Source: UTPRO1 sp031400185 (GTDB taxonomy: Bacteria; Desulfobacterota; Binatia; UTPRO1). From it: DNA of 64,000 nucleotides. How positions within the stretch are numbered: the first letter of the stretch is position 1; each line of letters begins with the position of its first letter. The position numbers were made by a program, and so were the translations under genes. The stretch covers positions 15,985 to 79,984 of the forward strand of contig JANNPN010000255.1 of the NCBI GenBank assembly GCA_031400185.1, written 5' to 3'. The notes under the pieces are model-generated. The model ran no database searches, was not told the origin of the DNA, and was given only the letters and a program-made list of their open reading frames with translations. Shown here in pieces: positions 1 through 9,275 of this stretch.

Positions 1-1
1 G

Positions 2-2896
2 CTCGGCGACGATCCGAACGCGCAGCGGATGATCCAGACGGTGCACGGCCGGGGCTACCGTTTCGTCGGCGCCTTGCGGGGCTCCGCAGGCGCGCGTGAC
101 GCGCCCGCAGCCGGCGCGGTCGCGCGCGGCGTCTTCGTCGGACGCGCGGAGGCGATGACGCTTCTGCGGAGCTCCCGTGCCGACGCCGAGCGCGGGCAGG
201 CCCGCTTGCTATTGCTCGTCGGTGAGCCTGGGATCGGCAAAACCAGAACCGCCGCGGAGCTCGCATCCGAAGCGCGCGCCGACGGCGCCGTCGTGCTCAC
301 CGGCCGGTGTTACGAAGGGGAGGGCGCACCGGCGTTCTGGCCGTGGGTGCAAATCGTGCGCGCGGCCGGGGCCATCATGGACGACGCGGGGCTCGCGGCG
401 GCGCTGGGTCCGGCGGCCGCGGACGTCGCGGCGCTGGTCCCGGAGATCGGCGCGCGGCTCCGGACGTCTCCGCCGTCGCCGACGCTCACCCCGGAGCAGG
501 CCCGTTTTCGGCTTTTCGACGGTATCGCCTCCTTTCTCGGGGCCGTGGCGCGGACAAAGCCGGTCGTGCTCGTCCTCGACGACTTGCACTGGGCCGACAA
601 GCCGTCGCTGCTCCTGCTCCAGTTCCTGGCGCGTCAGATGCGCGAGGCGCGGCTCCTGGTGCTCGGCGCGTATCGGGACGTGGAGGTCCGCCGCCAGCAC
701 CCGCTGGCGGAGGTGCTCGGCGAGCTCGCGCGCGAGCCGCACTATCAACGGCTCGTGCTGCGCGGCTTTTCCGTCGAGGACGTCGATCGCTACGTCACGG
801 CGACCGCGGGACGAGCGGCGACGCCGTCCCTGGTGCGGGCGGTGCACGAGATGACCGACGGCAACCCGTTCTTCGTCGGCGAGATCGTGCGGCTCCTCGT
901 CGCCGAAGGGAGGCTCGATCGGCGCGCCGACGCCGGCGGGCTCGGCGTCGCGCTCCCCGAGGGTGTTCGCGACGCGATCGGCCGGCGGCTGAACGTCCTC
1001 TCCGACGAGTGCAACCGTCTGCTCGGCGTCGCCTCGGTCCTCGGGCGCGAGTTCGACTCGACCGTGCTCGAACGCGTGGCGGAAGCGTCCGCCGATCGCG
1101 TGCTCGAGCTGCTCGACGAGGCGGTCGGCGGCCGCGTGCTGGTCCCGCACGCCGCGGATGCCGCGCGCTACGCATTCGTACACGCGCTCGTCCGAGAGAC
1201 GCTCTACGAGGAGCTCTCGACCCCGATGCGGGTACGTCTCCATCGCCGTGCCGGTGCGGTGCTCGAAACCAAGCACGGCGTCAACGTCACCGCCCCGCTC
1301 GCCGAGATCGCGCATCACTTCTTCGAAGGTGCATCCGGCGGCGACGCGGCGCGCGCGGTGACCTGGGCCGAGCGCGCCGCCGAGCGTGCCCTCGTATGCC
1401 TCGCGTACGAGGAGGCGGCCGGGCACTACGAGCGTGCGCTGCAAGCGCTCGAGCTGCTCGTGCCGATCGACGAGACGAAGCGCGTCGAGCTCCTGCTTGC
1501 ACGCGGCGACGCCGAGTCGCGCGCCGGCGACCGCGAGCGAACGCGCGCGACGTTTCGTGCCGCGGCGGCGGCGGCGCGGCCGCTCGGACGCCCCGATCTG
1601 CTCGCGCGCGCCGCAATCGGGTTCGGCGGCCGGTCCGAGTACGGCCTGCCGCGTGACGACGACCTGGTGGCGCTCCTCGAGGAGGCGCGCGCGGCGATCG
1701 GGGGCGAGCATCCGGCGCTCCGCGTCCGCATCCTCGCGCGCCTCGTCGGGACGGCGCCGTACTCCGACTCGCTCGCGGCGCGCGACGAGCTGAGCTGCGA
1801 GGCCGTCGCCGTCGCCCGCCGGCTCGACGATCCCGCGACGCTCGTCGTGGCGCTCGGCTCGCGCGCGTGGGCGCTCCTCGGCCCCGATCACGTGAGCGAG
1901 CGTCTCGCGATCGCCACCGAGCTCGTCGACCTCGCGGCGGCGACCGGCGACGGCAATTCCGCCTTCCTCGCCCACGAGATGCGGTTCGACGCCAACCTGG
2001 CGCTCGGCGACATTGCCGCCGCCGACGCCGAGATCGAAGCGATGGACGCGGCGGCGGAGCAGCTCCGCCAGCCGATCGAGCGCTTCTTCGTCGCCTCGAT
2101 CCGGGCGGCACGCGCGCTTTCCGACGGGCGCTACGACGAGGCGGAGCAGCTCATCGCCGCGGCGCAGGCGCTCGGCGAGCGCGCCGATCACCCGGCGGGC
2201 CGCGCGCTCACGGTCGGCCACGGCCTCTTCCTCGCGCACGAGCGCGGGCGGGTCGACGACATGCAGGCGGCGCTCGCGTCGTTCGCGACGGTCTACCCGT
2301 GGGCGGAGCGTCTGCTCCGAGTCGGACGCGCGCTCGCGGCGAGCGAGGTCGGCCGTTTGGACGACGCGCGCCGCGAGCTCGTCTCGATTGCGGCCGAGGA
2401 CTTCCGCGCGTTGCCGCGCGACGAGCACTGGATGATCACGCTCGCGCAGCTCGCGACCGTGTGCGCCGACGTCGGCGCCGCCACGCACGCGGAGGTGCTC
2501 CTGGAGCTGCTGCGACCGTTCGCCGACCGGAACGCCGTCCACGACCTCTTGCGTGTGCATGCCGGATCGGTCGCGCACTACCTCGCGCGGCTTGCGGTCG
2601 CGACCGAGCGCTGGGACGAGGCGACGACGTGGTTCGAGCAGGCGCTCGACCAGAATGCGCGGATGGGGGCGCTCCCGGCGCTCACGCGGAGCCGCCACGA
2701 GTTTGCCCGCATGCTCGTACGGCGCCGGCAGCGTGGCGACCAGCCGCGGGCGCGGGCCCTCATCGGCCAGGTGCTCGCCGACGCGGACGCTCTGGGCTTC
2801 CGGCGCCTGCGGAGCGAGGCGGAGGAGCTTCTGGGCGAGCTCGACCGCCCGCCCGCGGGGCAGCGCCGCCCGAGGTCGCGCGGCGCCGCCCGCTGA
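2..2896 (+). CDS. wHTH-AAA-TPR transcriptional regulator, 5' truncated
   Basis: The reading frame is already open at base 2, so the start lies outside the window; 964 residues are visible. The first residues end in GRGYRFVG, the usual end of an OmpR/PhoB-type winged-helix DNA-binding domain. A Walker A motif (GEPGIGKT, bases 221-244) and a Walker B motif (LVLDDLHWAD) follow, giving an AAA_16-type NTPase. The rest, about 500 residues, is Ala-rich helical repeat typical of TPR-like sensor regions. Such proteins are large ATP-dependent regulators of the CyaA/AfsR/MalT style. The target is unknown; the next gene (Coq4-like) lies 88 bases downstream on the same strand. There is an alternative family name, predicted ATPase with wHTH, but no alternative fold. 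Confidence 0.88.
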   Translation, partial: LGDDPNAQRMIQTVHGRGYRFVGALRGSAGARDAPAAGAVARGVFVGRAEAMTLLRSSRADAERGQARLLLLVGEPGIGKTRTAAELASEARADGAVVLTGRCYEGEGAPAFWPWVQIVRAAGAIMDDAGLAAALGPAAADVAALVPEIGARLRTSPPSPTLTPEQARFRLFDGIASFLGAVARTKPVVLVLDDLHWADKPSLLLLQFLARQMREARLLVLGAYRDVEVRRQHPLAEVLGELAREPHYQRLVLRGFSVEDVDRYVTATAGRAATPSLVRAVHEMTDGNPFFVGEIVRLLVAEGRLDRRADAGGLGVALPEGVRDAIGRRLNVLSDECNRLLGVASVLGREFDSTVLERVAEASADRVLELLDEAVGGRVLVPHAADAARYAFVHALVRETLYEELSTPMRVRLHRRAGAVLETKHGVNVTAPLAEIAHHFFEGASGGDAARAVTWAERAAERALVCLAYEEAAGHYERALQALELLVPIDETKRVELLLARGDAESRAGDRERTRATFRAAAAAARPLGRPDLLARAAIGFGGRSEYGLPRDDDLVALLEEARAAIGGEHPALRVRILARLVGTAPYSDSLAARDELSCEAVAVARRLDDPATLVVALGSRAWALLGPDHVSERLAIATELVDLAAATGDGNSAFLAHEMRFDANLALGDIAAADAEIEAMDAAAEQLRQPIERFFVASIRAARALSDGRYDEAEQLIAAAQALGERADHPAGRALTVGHGLFLAHERGRVDDMQAALASFATVYPWAERLLRVGRALAASEVGRLDDARRELVSIAAEDFRALPRDEHWMITLAQLATVCADVGAATHAEVLLELLRPFADRNAVHDLLRVHAGSVAHYLARLAVATERWDEATTWFEQALDQNARMGALPALTRSRHEFARMLVRRRQRGDQPRARALIGQVLADADALGFRRLRSEAEELLGELDRPPAGQRRPRSRGAAR

Positions 2897-2984
2897 TTTC
2901 GCGATCCTCAAGAAATCATCAAGAAACCCGTCGAGACATGAGCCCGCGGCCCGGCGTAGATTGCGGGCACTCGGAGGAGATCTC

Positions 2985-3815
2985 ATGACGACCCCTACCC
3001 CGACGACCGCCGTGTTCGACCGCGCCGCCCTCATGGCCGGGATCCCGGCCCGGAAGATCGACTGGCCGCGCGCGCGCACGGCGCTGAACGTGCTGATCGC
3101 CGACCCCGAGCGCACCGACCAGGTCTTCGCGATCACGCGCGCGCTCTCGGGTCGCGCCGACATCCGGAGCTTCGCGCGGCTCCTCGACGAGCCCGAGGGC
3201 CCAAGCCTGCTCGCGGAGCGTCCCGACCTCCTGAAGGTGCTCGCGGATCGCGCGGCGCTCGCACGCCTCCCCGAAGGCAGCCTGGGACGTGCGTACCTCG
3301 CGTTCATGGTCGCCGGCGAGCTCACCGCGGATGGGCTCGTCGACGCGTCGATGGAGGGCGATACCGACGCCCGCGTCGGCTACAGCGTCGAGGCGACCTG
3401 GTTCTTCGATCGCCTGCGCGACATGCACGACGTCTGGCACGTGCTGACGGGCTACGGTCGTGACGAGGCCGGCGAGGCCGCGAACCTCGCGTTCACGTTC
3501 GGACAGATCGGTAACCTCGGCATCGGGCTCATCGTGCTCGCGGCGGCCCTCATCGGGCCGCGCGGCGACGGGTTCTACTGGCAGCGCTATCTCTTCCGCG
3601 CCTGGCGGCGCGGCCGGCGCGCACGGTGGCTCCCGGCGGTGCGCTACGAAGCCCTTCTCGCGAAGCCGCTCGCCGAGGTGCGTGCCATGCTCCGCATCGA
3701 TCCGCCCGCGGTCGCGCATCCCGAGGGCGTGATGGTCGCGAGCCGGGAGGACTTGACGGACACCGAGAAGGCCCGCCTCAGCCGCGCCCTCGGCGACGCG
3801 GTCGCAGGTCGCTGA
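2985..3815 (+). CDS. Coq4 family protein (ubiquinone biosynthesis)
   Basis: This 276-residue protein carries the Coq4 signature HDxxH-x11-E: His148, Asp149, His152 and Glu164, within the segment HDVWHVLTGYGRD. In eukaryotes Coq4 organises the coenzyme Q complex and was shown to catalyse C1 oxidative decarboxylation; bacterial homologues are less studied. The start at 2985 is chosen because it has a GGAGGAG site 5-11 bases upstream and because the Coq4 similarity begins close to it; the frame stays open far upstream only because GC is high. No signal peptide is seen. The stop codon lies inside the left arm of a long inverted repeat. The gene stands alone, away from other ubi genes. Confidence 0.88.
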   Translation: MTTPTPTTAVFDRAALMAGIPARKIDWPRARTALNVLIADPERTDQVFAITRALSGRADIRSFARLLDEPEGPSLLAERPDLLKVLADRAALARLPEGSLGRAYLAFMVAGELTADGLVDASMEGDTDARVGYSVEATWFFDRLRDMHDVWHVLTGYGRDEAGEAANLAFTFGQIGNLGIGLIVLAAALIGPRGDGFYWQRYLFRAWRRGRRARWLPAVRYEALLAKPLAEVRAMLRIDPPAVAHPEGVMVASREDLTDTEKARLSRALGDAVAGR

Positions 3816-3927
3816 AAAAGGCCGATCTGCGTCGTTGCTCAGTCGTCTCGCTTGTGCGGCATAGCTTCGCTATGCCTCCGCGCTCGCTCCTTCGCGCCTA
3901 GCATCTCGACCTTTTTGAGCGACCTGC
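3804..3927. repeat. Palindromic intergenic element with terminal inverted repeats and central hairpin
   Basis: An 18-base arm at 3804-3821 (GCAGGTCGCTGAAAAAGG) is repeated in inverted orientation at 3910-3927 with one mismatch. Midway, GGCATAGC (3858-3865) and GCTATGCC (3869-3876) form a perfect 8-bp stem with a 3-base loop. The left arm contains the coq4-like stop codon. The design resembles a REP/MITE-like dispersed element or an elaborate terminator. No second copy is found in this window. Confidence 0.6.
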
Positions 3928-4010
3928 TGGGGGTGCCTCGTGCGCGTGGTGGGCCGTCGCTTCGCTCCGGCCATCCAATCTCATCTTCTGCGTGAGGCGA
4001 CCTCACCACG

Positions 4011-5300
4011 TCAGCTTGCTTCGGGGACGACGACGGGGATCTCGAGGGCGTTCTCCGAGCGGGCGACGACGACTGCCGCGGTGATGTCGCCGGTCACGTT
4101 CAGCACCGTGCGGCACATATCGAGCAGGCGGTCGACGCCGAAGATGACGCCGATGCCCTCGGCCGGAACGCCGACCGTCACCAGCACCGGCACGATCAGC
4201 GGCAGCGAGCCGCCCGGGACCCCGGCGGTGCCGACGCCGGCGAGGATCGACATGAGGACGACGACGAGCTGCTGCGAGAGGCTCAAGTCGACCCCGTAGA
4301 ACTGCGCGAGAAACAGCACGGTCACGCCTTCGAAGAGCGCGGTGCCGTTCTGGTTCGCGGTCGACCCGAGCGTCAGGACGAAGTTCGCGATCTCGCGCGG
4401 CACGCCGAGGCTGCGCTCGGTGACGGTGAGTGCCAGCGGCAGCGTGACGTTCGACGAGCTCGTCGAAAAGGCCGTGATCATGACCGACCGGATGCGCGTG
4501 AAGAACAATCGGGGCGACATGCCGCCGAGGAAGCGGATGATGAGCGCGTACGTCACGAACTGGTGGAACGCGAGCCCCGCGAGCACGACCAGCACGTAGC
4601 TCGCGAGCTGACGGAGCACCCCCGCGCCGAGCCGCGCCGTCAGCGTGAAGAGCAAGCACGCGACGCCGTACGGCGCCAGCCGCATGGCGAGCTCGATCAC
4701 CTGCATGACGACCGCGTACAAGCCCTCGAGCACCGCGACGAGCGGTGCGACCGTCTCGCGCGGCGCGAGCGCCAATCCGAGGCCGAGCATCAACGAGAAG
4801 AACATGACCGCGAGCATGTCCCCGTTGACGGCCGCGCGGAGCGGGTTGTCCGGGACGATGGCCAAGACCGCTTGGAGGCCGACCGGCGCGTCGGCGGCTG
4901 CCACCGGCGCCGGACCGCGCGTCGCGCCGGCCGTGAGCGCGGCGCGCGTCTCCTCGGAGAGTCCCGCGCCGGGCCGGACCACGTTCACGAGCGTGAGCCC
5001 GAGGGCCACCGACAAGCCGGTCGCGAGGAGCGTGTAGGCCAACGTCTTCATGCCGATCCGACCGAGGCGGCCGATGTCGCCGAGCCCCGCGACCCCGAGC
5101 ACGAGCGCCGAGAACACGAGCGGCAGGACCACCATGAAGATCAAGCGCAGGAAGATGCGGCCGAACGGCTCGATCACGTAGTCGACCGTCGACGTCAGCC
5201 ACGGGGAGCCGCCCGCGGTCGCGTTGGCGAGGCTACCGGCCGCGGCGCCGACGACGAGACCGAGCAAGATGCGCCAGTGCAGCGGCCAGCGTCCGGACAT
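4011..5300 (-). CDS. Dicarboxylate/amino acid:cation symporter (DAACS, SDF family)
   Basis: The 429-residue membrane protein matches the GltP/GltT/DctA family in length and motifs. It has the serine-rich hairpin STSSSNVTLP, the TM7 motif NQNGTALFEG and the TM8 motif DRLLDMCRTVLNVTGD. The TM8 arginine that binds the side-chain carboxylate in GltPh (R397) is present, which favours an acidic substrate such as glutamate, aspartate or a C4-dicarboxylate. The canonical NMDGT motif reads NQNGT, so the sodium-site aspartate (D312 in GltPh) is Asn. The N-terminus starts directly in a first membrane helix. It is divergent from the LOG-family gene, with 93 bases between the starts. Confidence 0.9.
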   Translation of the reverse strand: MSGRWPLHWRILLGLVVGAAAGSLANATAGGSPWLTSTVDYVIEPFGRIFLRLIFMVVLPLVFSALVLGVAGLGDIGRLGRIGMKTLAYTLLATGLSVALGLTLVNVVRPGAGLSEETRAALTAGATRGPAPVAAADAPVGLQAVLAIVPDNPLRAAVNGDMLAVMFFSLMLGLGLALAPRETVAPLVAVLEGLYAVVMQVIELAMRLAPYGVACLLFTLTARLGAGVLRQLASYVLVVLAGLAFHQFVTYALIIRFLGGMSPRLFFTRIRSVMITAFSTSSSNVTLPLALTVTERSLGVPREIANFVLTLGSTANQNGTALFEGVTVLFLAQFYGVDLSLSQQLVVVLMSILAGVGTAGVPGGSLPLIVPVLVTVGVPAEGIGVIFGVDRLLDMCRTVLNVTGDITAAVVVARSENALEIPVVVPEAS

Positions 5301-5393
5301 GGGGTCGAGTGTCTAGCACGGCGCGGCGCCACATCGGAGGCGGGCATGGTTCCCTAGTGGCCGGGGCGTCCCGGGCTCCGGTATCATCCTCCC

Positions 5394-6485
5394 ATGCACC
5401 CATCCCCCACGTCCCAGACCCAGGTTCAGGAGCTCGTCGCCCAGGTGCTCTCCGAGGTCGGTCCCTTCGGGAACCACCAGCAGGAGCGCTATCTCCGCGA
5501 AATTCTCACCACGGTCGTCCGCTTGATGCGGGACAACGCGTCGACCGGCGACCTCAAGATCATCAATACGGCGCTCAAGGAGATGCGAAACGCCTTCAAG
5601 GTGTTCGCGCCGTACCGGCACATCCGGAAGGTGAGCGCCTTCGGTTCGGCTCGCACCCCGGAGACCGCCCCCGAGTACCGGCAGGCGAAGGAGTTCGCCG
5701 AACGCATCTGCCACGAGGGGTTCATGGTGCTGACCGGCGCGGGCGGCGGCATCATGCGCGCCTGTCAGGAGGGGTCGGGGCGGGAGCGGAGCTTCGGCGT
5801 CAACATTCGCCTGCCCTGGGAGCAGGGCGCGAACGAGTTCATCGACCGCGACCCGAAGCTCATCACCTTCAAGTACTTCTTTACGCGGAAGCTCATGTTC
5901 ATCAAGGAAGCCGACGCGATCGTTCTCTTCCCCGGCGGCTTCGGGACCCACGACGAGGGCTTCGAGTCCCTGACGCTCGTGCAGACGGGCAAGTCGCGCC
6001 CTCTGCCGATCATCTTCCTCGACGCGCCGGGCGCGCTCTATTGGAAGACGTGGAAGAGCTACGTCGACGATCACCTGCTGGGGCCAAGACTCATCTCGCC
6101 GGATGACATGGCCCTCTTCAAGGTGACCGACGACATCGACGAGGCGATCGCGGAGATTCGCCGCTTCTATCGCGTGTATCACTCGTCCCGATACGTCGGG
6201 GATCGCTTCGTCATTCGCCTGAACGCGGCGCTGCCGCTGCCACTTCTCGAGCGGCTGAACGTCGAGTTCCGCGACATTCTGCAAAACGGCGTCTTCGAGT
6301 TCGGTGAAGCGTTGCCCGAAGAACAGGGTGAGCCCGAGATCGCGCACCTGCCGCGACTCGTCTTCCGGTTCAATCGCATGCGCTTCGGCCGCCTGCGCAC
6401 GATGATCGACATGATCAACCAGGCGGGACCGGAGGCGACGGTGATGGCGCCGCCGCTCCACACCGCCGAAGGCGGCTTGGTGTGA
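5394..6485 (+). CDS. LOG family (lysine-decarboxylase-like fold) nucleotide hydrolase
   Basis: The 363-residue protein has the Rossmann-like LOG domain in its centre, with GSARTPETAP near residue 84, TGAGGGIMRA near 117 and the signature PGGFGTHDE at about residues 180-188. LOG proteins are phosphoribohydrolases that release cytokinin-type bases or hydrolyse nucleoside monophosphates (as PpnN does). The chain is longer than plain LOG proteins (about 190 residues), with about 80 extra residues before and 120 after the domain. The substrate cannot be read from the sequence. ATG at 5394 is the first in-frame start. Two hairpins follow the stop. Confidence 0.85.
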   Translation: MHPSPTSQTQVQELVAQVLSEVGPFGNHQQERYLREILTTVVRLMRDNASTGDLKIINTALKEMRNAFKVFAPYRHIRKVSAFGSARTPETAPEYRQAKEFAERICHEGFMVLTGAGGGIMRACQEGSGRERSFGVNIRLPWEQGANEFIDRDPKLITFKYFFTRKLMFIKEADAIVLFPGGFGTHDEGFESLTLVQTGKSRPLPIIFLDAPGALYWKTWKSYVDDHLLGPRLISPDDMALFKVTDDIDEAIAEIRRFYRVYHSSRYVGDRFVIRLNAALPLPLLERLNVEFRDILQNGVFEFGEALPEEQGEPEIAHLPRLVFRFNRMRFGRLRTMIDMINQAGPEATVMAPPLHTAEGGLV

Positions 6486-6544
6486 GCGTCCTCTGGGCAG
6501 GACGCGGAACGTCCGAGTGAGCAGACGCCGTCCGCGCAGCGGAC
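6486..6544. terminator. Paired hairpins between convergent genes
   Basis: GCGTCCT (6486-6492) pairs with AGGACGC (6499-6505), and GTCCGC (6530-6535) pairs with GCGGAC (6539-6544). They lie between the LOG gene and the convergent small gene that ends at 6554. Neither has a clear T-run, so they are candidate terminators only. Confidence 0.4.
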
Positions 6545-6553
6545 GCTTCGCGA

Positions 6554-6817
6554 TCAACTGAGCGCGCGCTTCTCTTCGCCGAGCTCGCCATTCGCGGCGA
6601 GGAGCGCGCGGAGCAGCTCGGCCAGGGTCAGCACCTCGGCGTTCACCCGGACGAACGCTTCGACGGCCTTGAACCATTCATCACGATGATGCTCGTTGCT
6701 CACCGTCGGCGCGTCGGGGTTCAGACTCACGACTTTGCGCATCCCGGCGAGCAGTCCCTCGGAGATGCCGTGCAGGTGGCGGGTGATGTCGCTGAACGTA
6801 CTGGCGTCGATGACCAT
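6554..6817 (-). CDS. Small hypothetical protein, 87 residues
   Basis: The predicted product has no recognised motif. It looks like a small soluble helical protein with alternating hydrophobic and charged residues (for example AEVLTLAELLRALLAANGEL), and it lacks the Arg/Ala/Pro-rich look of spurious reading frames in this genome. It is transcribed away from the amidohydrolase gene and converges on the LOG gene across two hairpins. No function is assigned. An alternative is that it is not expressed; the evidence is composition and context only. Confidence 0.5.
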   Translation of the reverse strand: MVIDASTFSDITRHLHGISEGLLAGMRKVVSLNPDAPTVSNEHHRDEWFKAVEAFVRVNAEVLTLAELLRALLAANGELGEEKRALS

Positions 6818-7001
6818 CGTTCAATGGCGATTACAAGAAGGATGCCAGGAGGCGGACGGGAACGTGTCGGGAAACCGCGGGTCGAGGGGTGTTCCGAAGC
6901 GGAGCACGAGACTGCAGAAATGCGAGACGCCGGAGGCGGCTTGCATCCGTGCGAGCGTCGGCAGGTCGACAGGCCCCGATTTCCGAAGATATAGCCGCGC
7001 C

Positions 7002-8456
7002 ATGCTGGAGCGTCCGAAGGTACGAGCATGGGTCGCGGTGCTGATCGCGACGACGATGGTGGGATGCGTCGGTTGCGAACAGGCACCGCCGCCACTCGTG
7101 ACCAGGCCCGCGGGCACCGCGCCGCCGCTCACCCGTATCGCTGGAGGGTTCGTGTGGGATGGCCGCACCGATCAATTGATCGCACCCCGCGACCTGATCC
7201 TGGAAGGCGGCCGGATCAAGGCCATCGTCGCCAGGGGCTTGTGGAAAACCGACAGCGAGGTGGTGGTCGACGCGACCAGCGCGATCGTCATGCCGGGATT
7301 GATCGACGTGCACGGCCACACGGGGGCGAACTCGGCGCCCTCGTGGTCGAGCGCCAGCCAATTCCCCGATCCTGACCGCAACCTTCAGAGCTATCTCTAT
7401 GCCGGGGTCACGACCGTCCTCGACCCGGCCGCCATGGCACCGGAAGTCTTCGAGCGCCGCGACGCAATCGCCAAGGGCGATCTGCTCGGCCCGACGATCT
7501 TCGCCGCCGGCCCGATGTTCACCGCGATCGGCGGCCATCCGGTCGGCGTCATGGACGCGCTCGTCCCATGGTGGATCCGCTGGTACGTAAAATCCCATAT
7601 GACCCGCGAGGTCGGCACCGCGGCCGACGCGCGCGCGGCGGTGCAAGCGCTGCTGCCGTCGAAACCGGACGTCATCAAGGTCGCGGTCGACGCGATCCCG
7701 AACGGCGCGCCGCTCCTCGGGGGCGAGGTTCTGCGCGCGGTCGTCGACGAAGCGAAGAAGCACGGCATCCGCACGGTCGCCCACATCGGCACCGTTGCCG
7801 ATGCGCTCGAGGCCGCCGACGCCGGCGTCGCCGCGTGGATGCACGGCGTCTACAAGGAACGGATCCCGGACGAGGTGATCGGGCGCTTCCAGACGGCCGC
7901 GATCCCGTACGTCGCAACGACCTTCGTGTTCGACGACTATGCGGACATCTACGAGCGCAAGCGCGAGGCGACCGAGCTCGAACGCGAGACCGTTCCCGCC
8001 GACGTGCTCGCGAGCTTCAACGAGACGCCGGCGGACTCGCAGCCCCCGGCGTTCGTCGACTTCGTCAAGCTGATGGTGGCGACGCGCGAGGTGCGCTGCG
8101 ACAACGTCCGGCGGCTGAACGAGGCCGGGGTGCCGATCCTCGCCGGCGCCGACGCGCAGCTCGGCGTGTTCCCTGGTCCGGCGCTGCACCGCGAGATCGC
8201 CGGCCTGGTTCGCTGCGGTCTCACTTCCTTTCAAGCGTTGCAGGCAGCAACGTCTGCGGCCGCGCGCTTCGTCAGCGGCAACCCGGAGCCGGATTTCGGC
8301 ACGGTGCAGCTGGGCAAGCGCGCGGACCTCATCGTCATCAACGGAGACCCGCTCACGAGCCTCGAGGCGCTGCACGACATCCGTTACGTCGTCAAAGACG
8401 GCTGGGTGCTCGAGCGCCACCCGCTCGGCGGCCCGCGCCCTACAGCGACGCCGTGA
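7002..8456 (+). CDS. Amidohydrolase family lipoprotein
   Basis: The 484-residue protein begins with a short basic stretch, a hydrophobic helix and Cys residues (TTMVGCVGC) that fit a lipoprotein signal. The mature part is a metal-dependent amidohydrolase: VDVHGHT supplies the HxH pair on beta-strand 1, IKVAVD the possible carboxylated lysine, VAHIGT a histidine and GADA the late aspartate. The C-terminal FGTVQLGKRADLIVINGDP is typical of imidazolonepropionase/prolidase-like members. It would act in the periplasm on an unidentified cyclic amide, peptide or related substrate. The start at 7002 was chosen for the signal sequence. The 3' end overlaps the convergent hydrolase gene by 17 bases. Confidence 0.85.
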   Translation: MLERPKVRAWVAVLIATTMVGCVGCEQAPPPLVTRPAGTAPPLTRIAGGFVWDGRTDQLIAPRDLILEGGRIKAIVARGLWKTDSEVVVDATSAIVMPGLIDVHGHTGANSAPSWSSASQFPDPDRNLQSYLYAGVTTVLDPAAMAPEVFERRDAIAKGDLLGPTIFAAGPMFTAIGGHPVGVMDALVPWWIRWYVKSHMTREVGTAADARAAVQALLPSKPDVIKVAVDAIPNGAPLLGGEVLRAVVDEAKKHGIRTVAHIGTVADALEAADAGVAAWMHGVYKERIPDEVIGRFQTAAIPYVATTFVFDDYADIYERKREATELERETVPADVLASFNETPADSQPPAFVDFVKLMVATREVRCDNVRRLNEAGVPILAGADAQLGVFPGPALHREIAGLVRCGLTSFQALQAATSAAARFVSGNPEPDFGTVQLGKRADLIVINGDPLTSLEALHDIRYVVKDGWVLERHPLGGPRPTATP

Positions 8457-9228
8457 GGAACCCGAAGACGTCCTTGTAGATGCCGGCGCCCCACTGGTGG
8501 TGGGTGCCCGGTCGCCAGCGCAGCTCCTTCGGGTCGCGTGCGGCGGTGAAGAGCGTCTCGACGGCCTCGCGCGGGAAGATGGGGTCGTCGACGGTGTTCA
8601 CCATGAGGAAGGGTCGCGGCGCGATCGCGGCCGCGAAGAAGACAGGATCCGTCGCCTCGGCGGCGGCGAGCCGGCGCGCGCGGTCCTCCTCGGTCTTGCC
8701 GCGCTCCCAGTAGCGCGTGTACGCGAAGCTCCCCGCGATCACGACGGCGGCGGCGCGGATGCGCGGCTCGCCGGCGGTGAAGACCGTCCCGAGCATCCCG
8801 CCCAGGCTGAAGCCGGCGTAGCCGATGCGCTCTGCGTCGACGCCGTGGGTCGCGGCCAGCAGGTCGACGCCGGCCGTCAGATCGCCGACGCTCCGCGCGA
8901 CGAACTCGGGCTGGCCGATCAAGCGCCGGCGCACGAGCGGGTCGCTCGGCGTGGCGGTCGCGCGCTCACCGTGCTCCGCGAGGTCGATCGTGAGCACGGT
9001 CCAACCCTGCTTCGCCCAGCGCCGCGCCGGGGCCCGGATGTAGTAGTCGTCCTTGCTGGTGTTGGCGCCGTGCTGGAGGATCACGGCTGGGGCCGGGTCG
9101 ATCGCCGCGGCCGGTTGCAGCAATACCGCCGGCACCGCGAGGCCGTCCGCACCAGCGTAGCGGACGCGGCGAAGTCGCACGTCGCCCTCGACGCGATCGT
9201 CGATGAGCTCCACGTCGGCGCCCGTCAC
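8440..9228 (-). CDS. Alpha/beta hydrolase (dienelactone hydrolase-like)
   Basis: The nucleophile elbow GFSLGGM, the acid in NTVDDPIFP and the His in PGTHHQWG give a complete catalytic triad, and ILQHGANTSKDDY supplies the oxyanion region. No signal peptide is present, so a cytoplasmic esterase or hydrolase is likely. The start is uncertain. A GTG at 9228 begins the stretch that looks like real protein, and a TTG at 9267 would add 13 residues. The gene is divergent from coaE with under 50 bases between starts. Confidence 0.82.
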   Translation of the reverse strand: MTGADVELIDDRVEGDVRLRRVRYAGADGLAVPAVLLQPAAAIDPAPAVILQHGANTSKDDYYIRAPARRWAKQGWTVLTIDLAEHGERATATPSDPLVRRRLIGQPEFVARSVGDLTAGVDLLAATHGVDAERIGYAGFSLGGMLGTVFTAGEPRIRAAAVVIAGSFAYTRYWERGKTEEDRARRLAAAEATDPVFFAAAIAPRPFLMVNTVDDPIFPREAVETLFTAARDPKELRWRPGTHHQWGAGIYKDVFGFLTASL

Positions 9229-9275
9229 GCGCGGCGTTGTTGCAGAGCGGTTCGGGCTGCGCAACAACGGCGGTC

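Noticed and set aside
209..3325. Very long open frame on the minus strand across the regulator and Coq4-like genes
   Set aside because: It is an antisense frame kept open by high GC; the translation is Arg/Glu/Ala-rich without motifs and lies opposite two clear genes.
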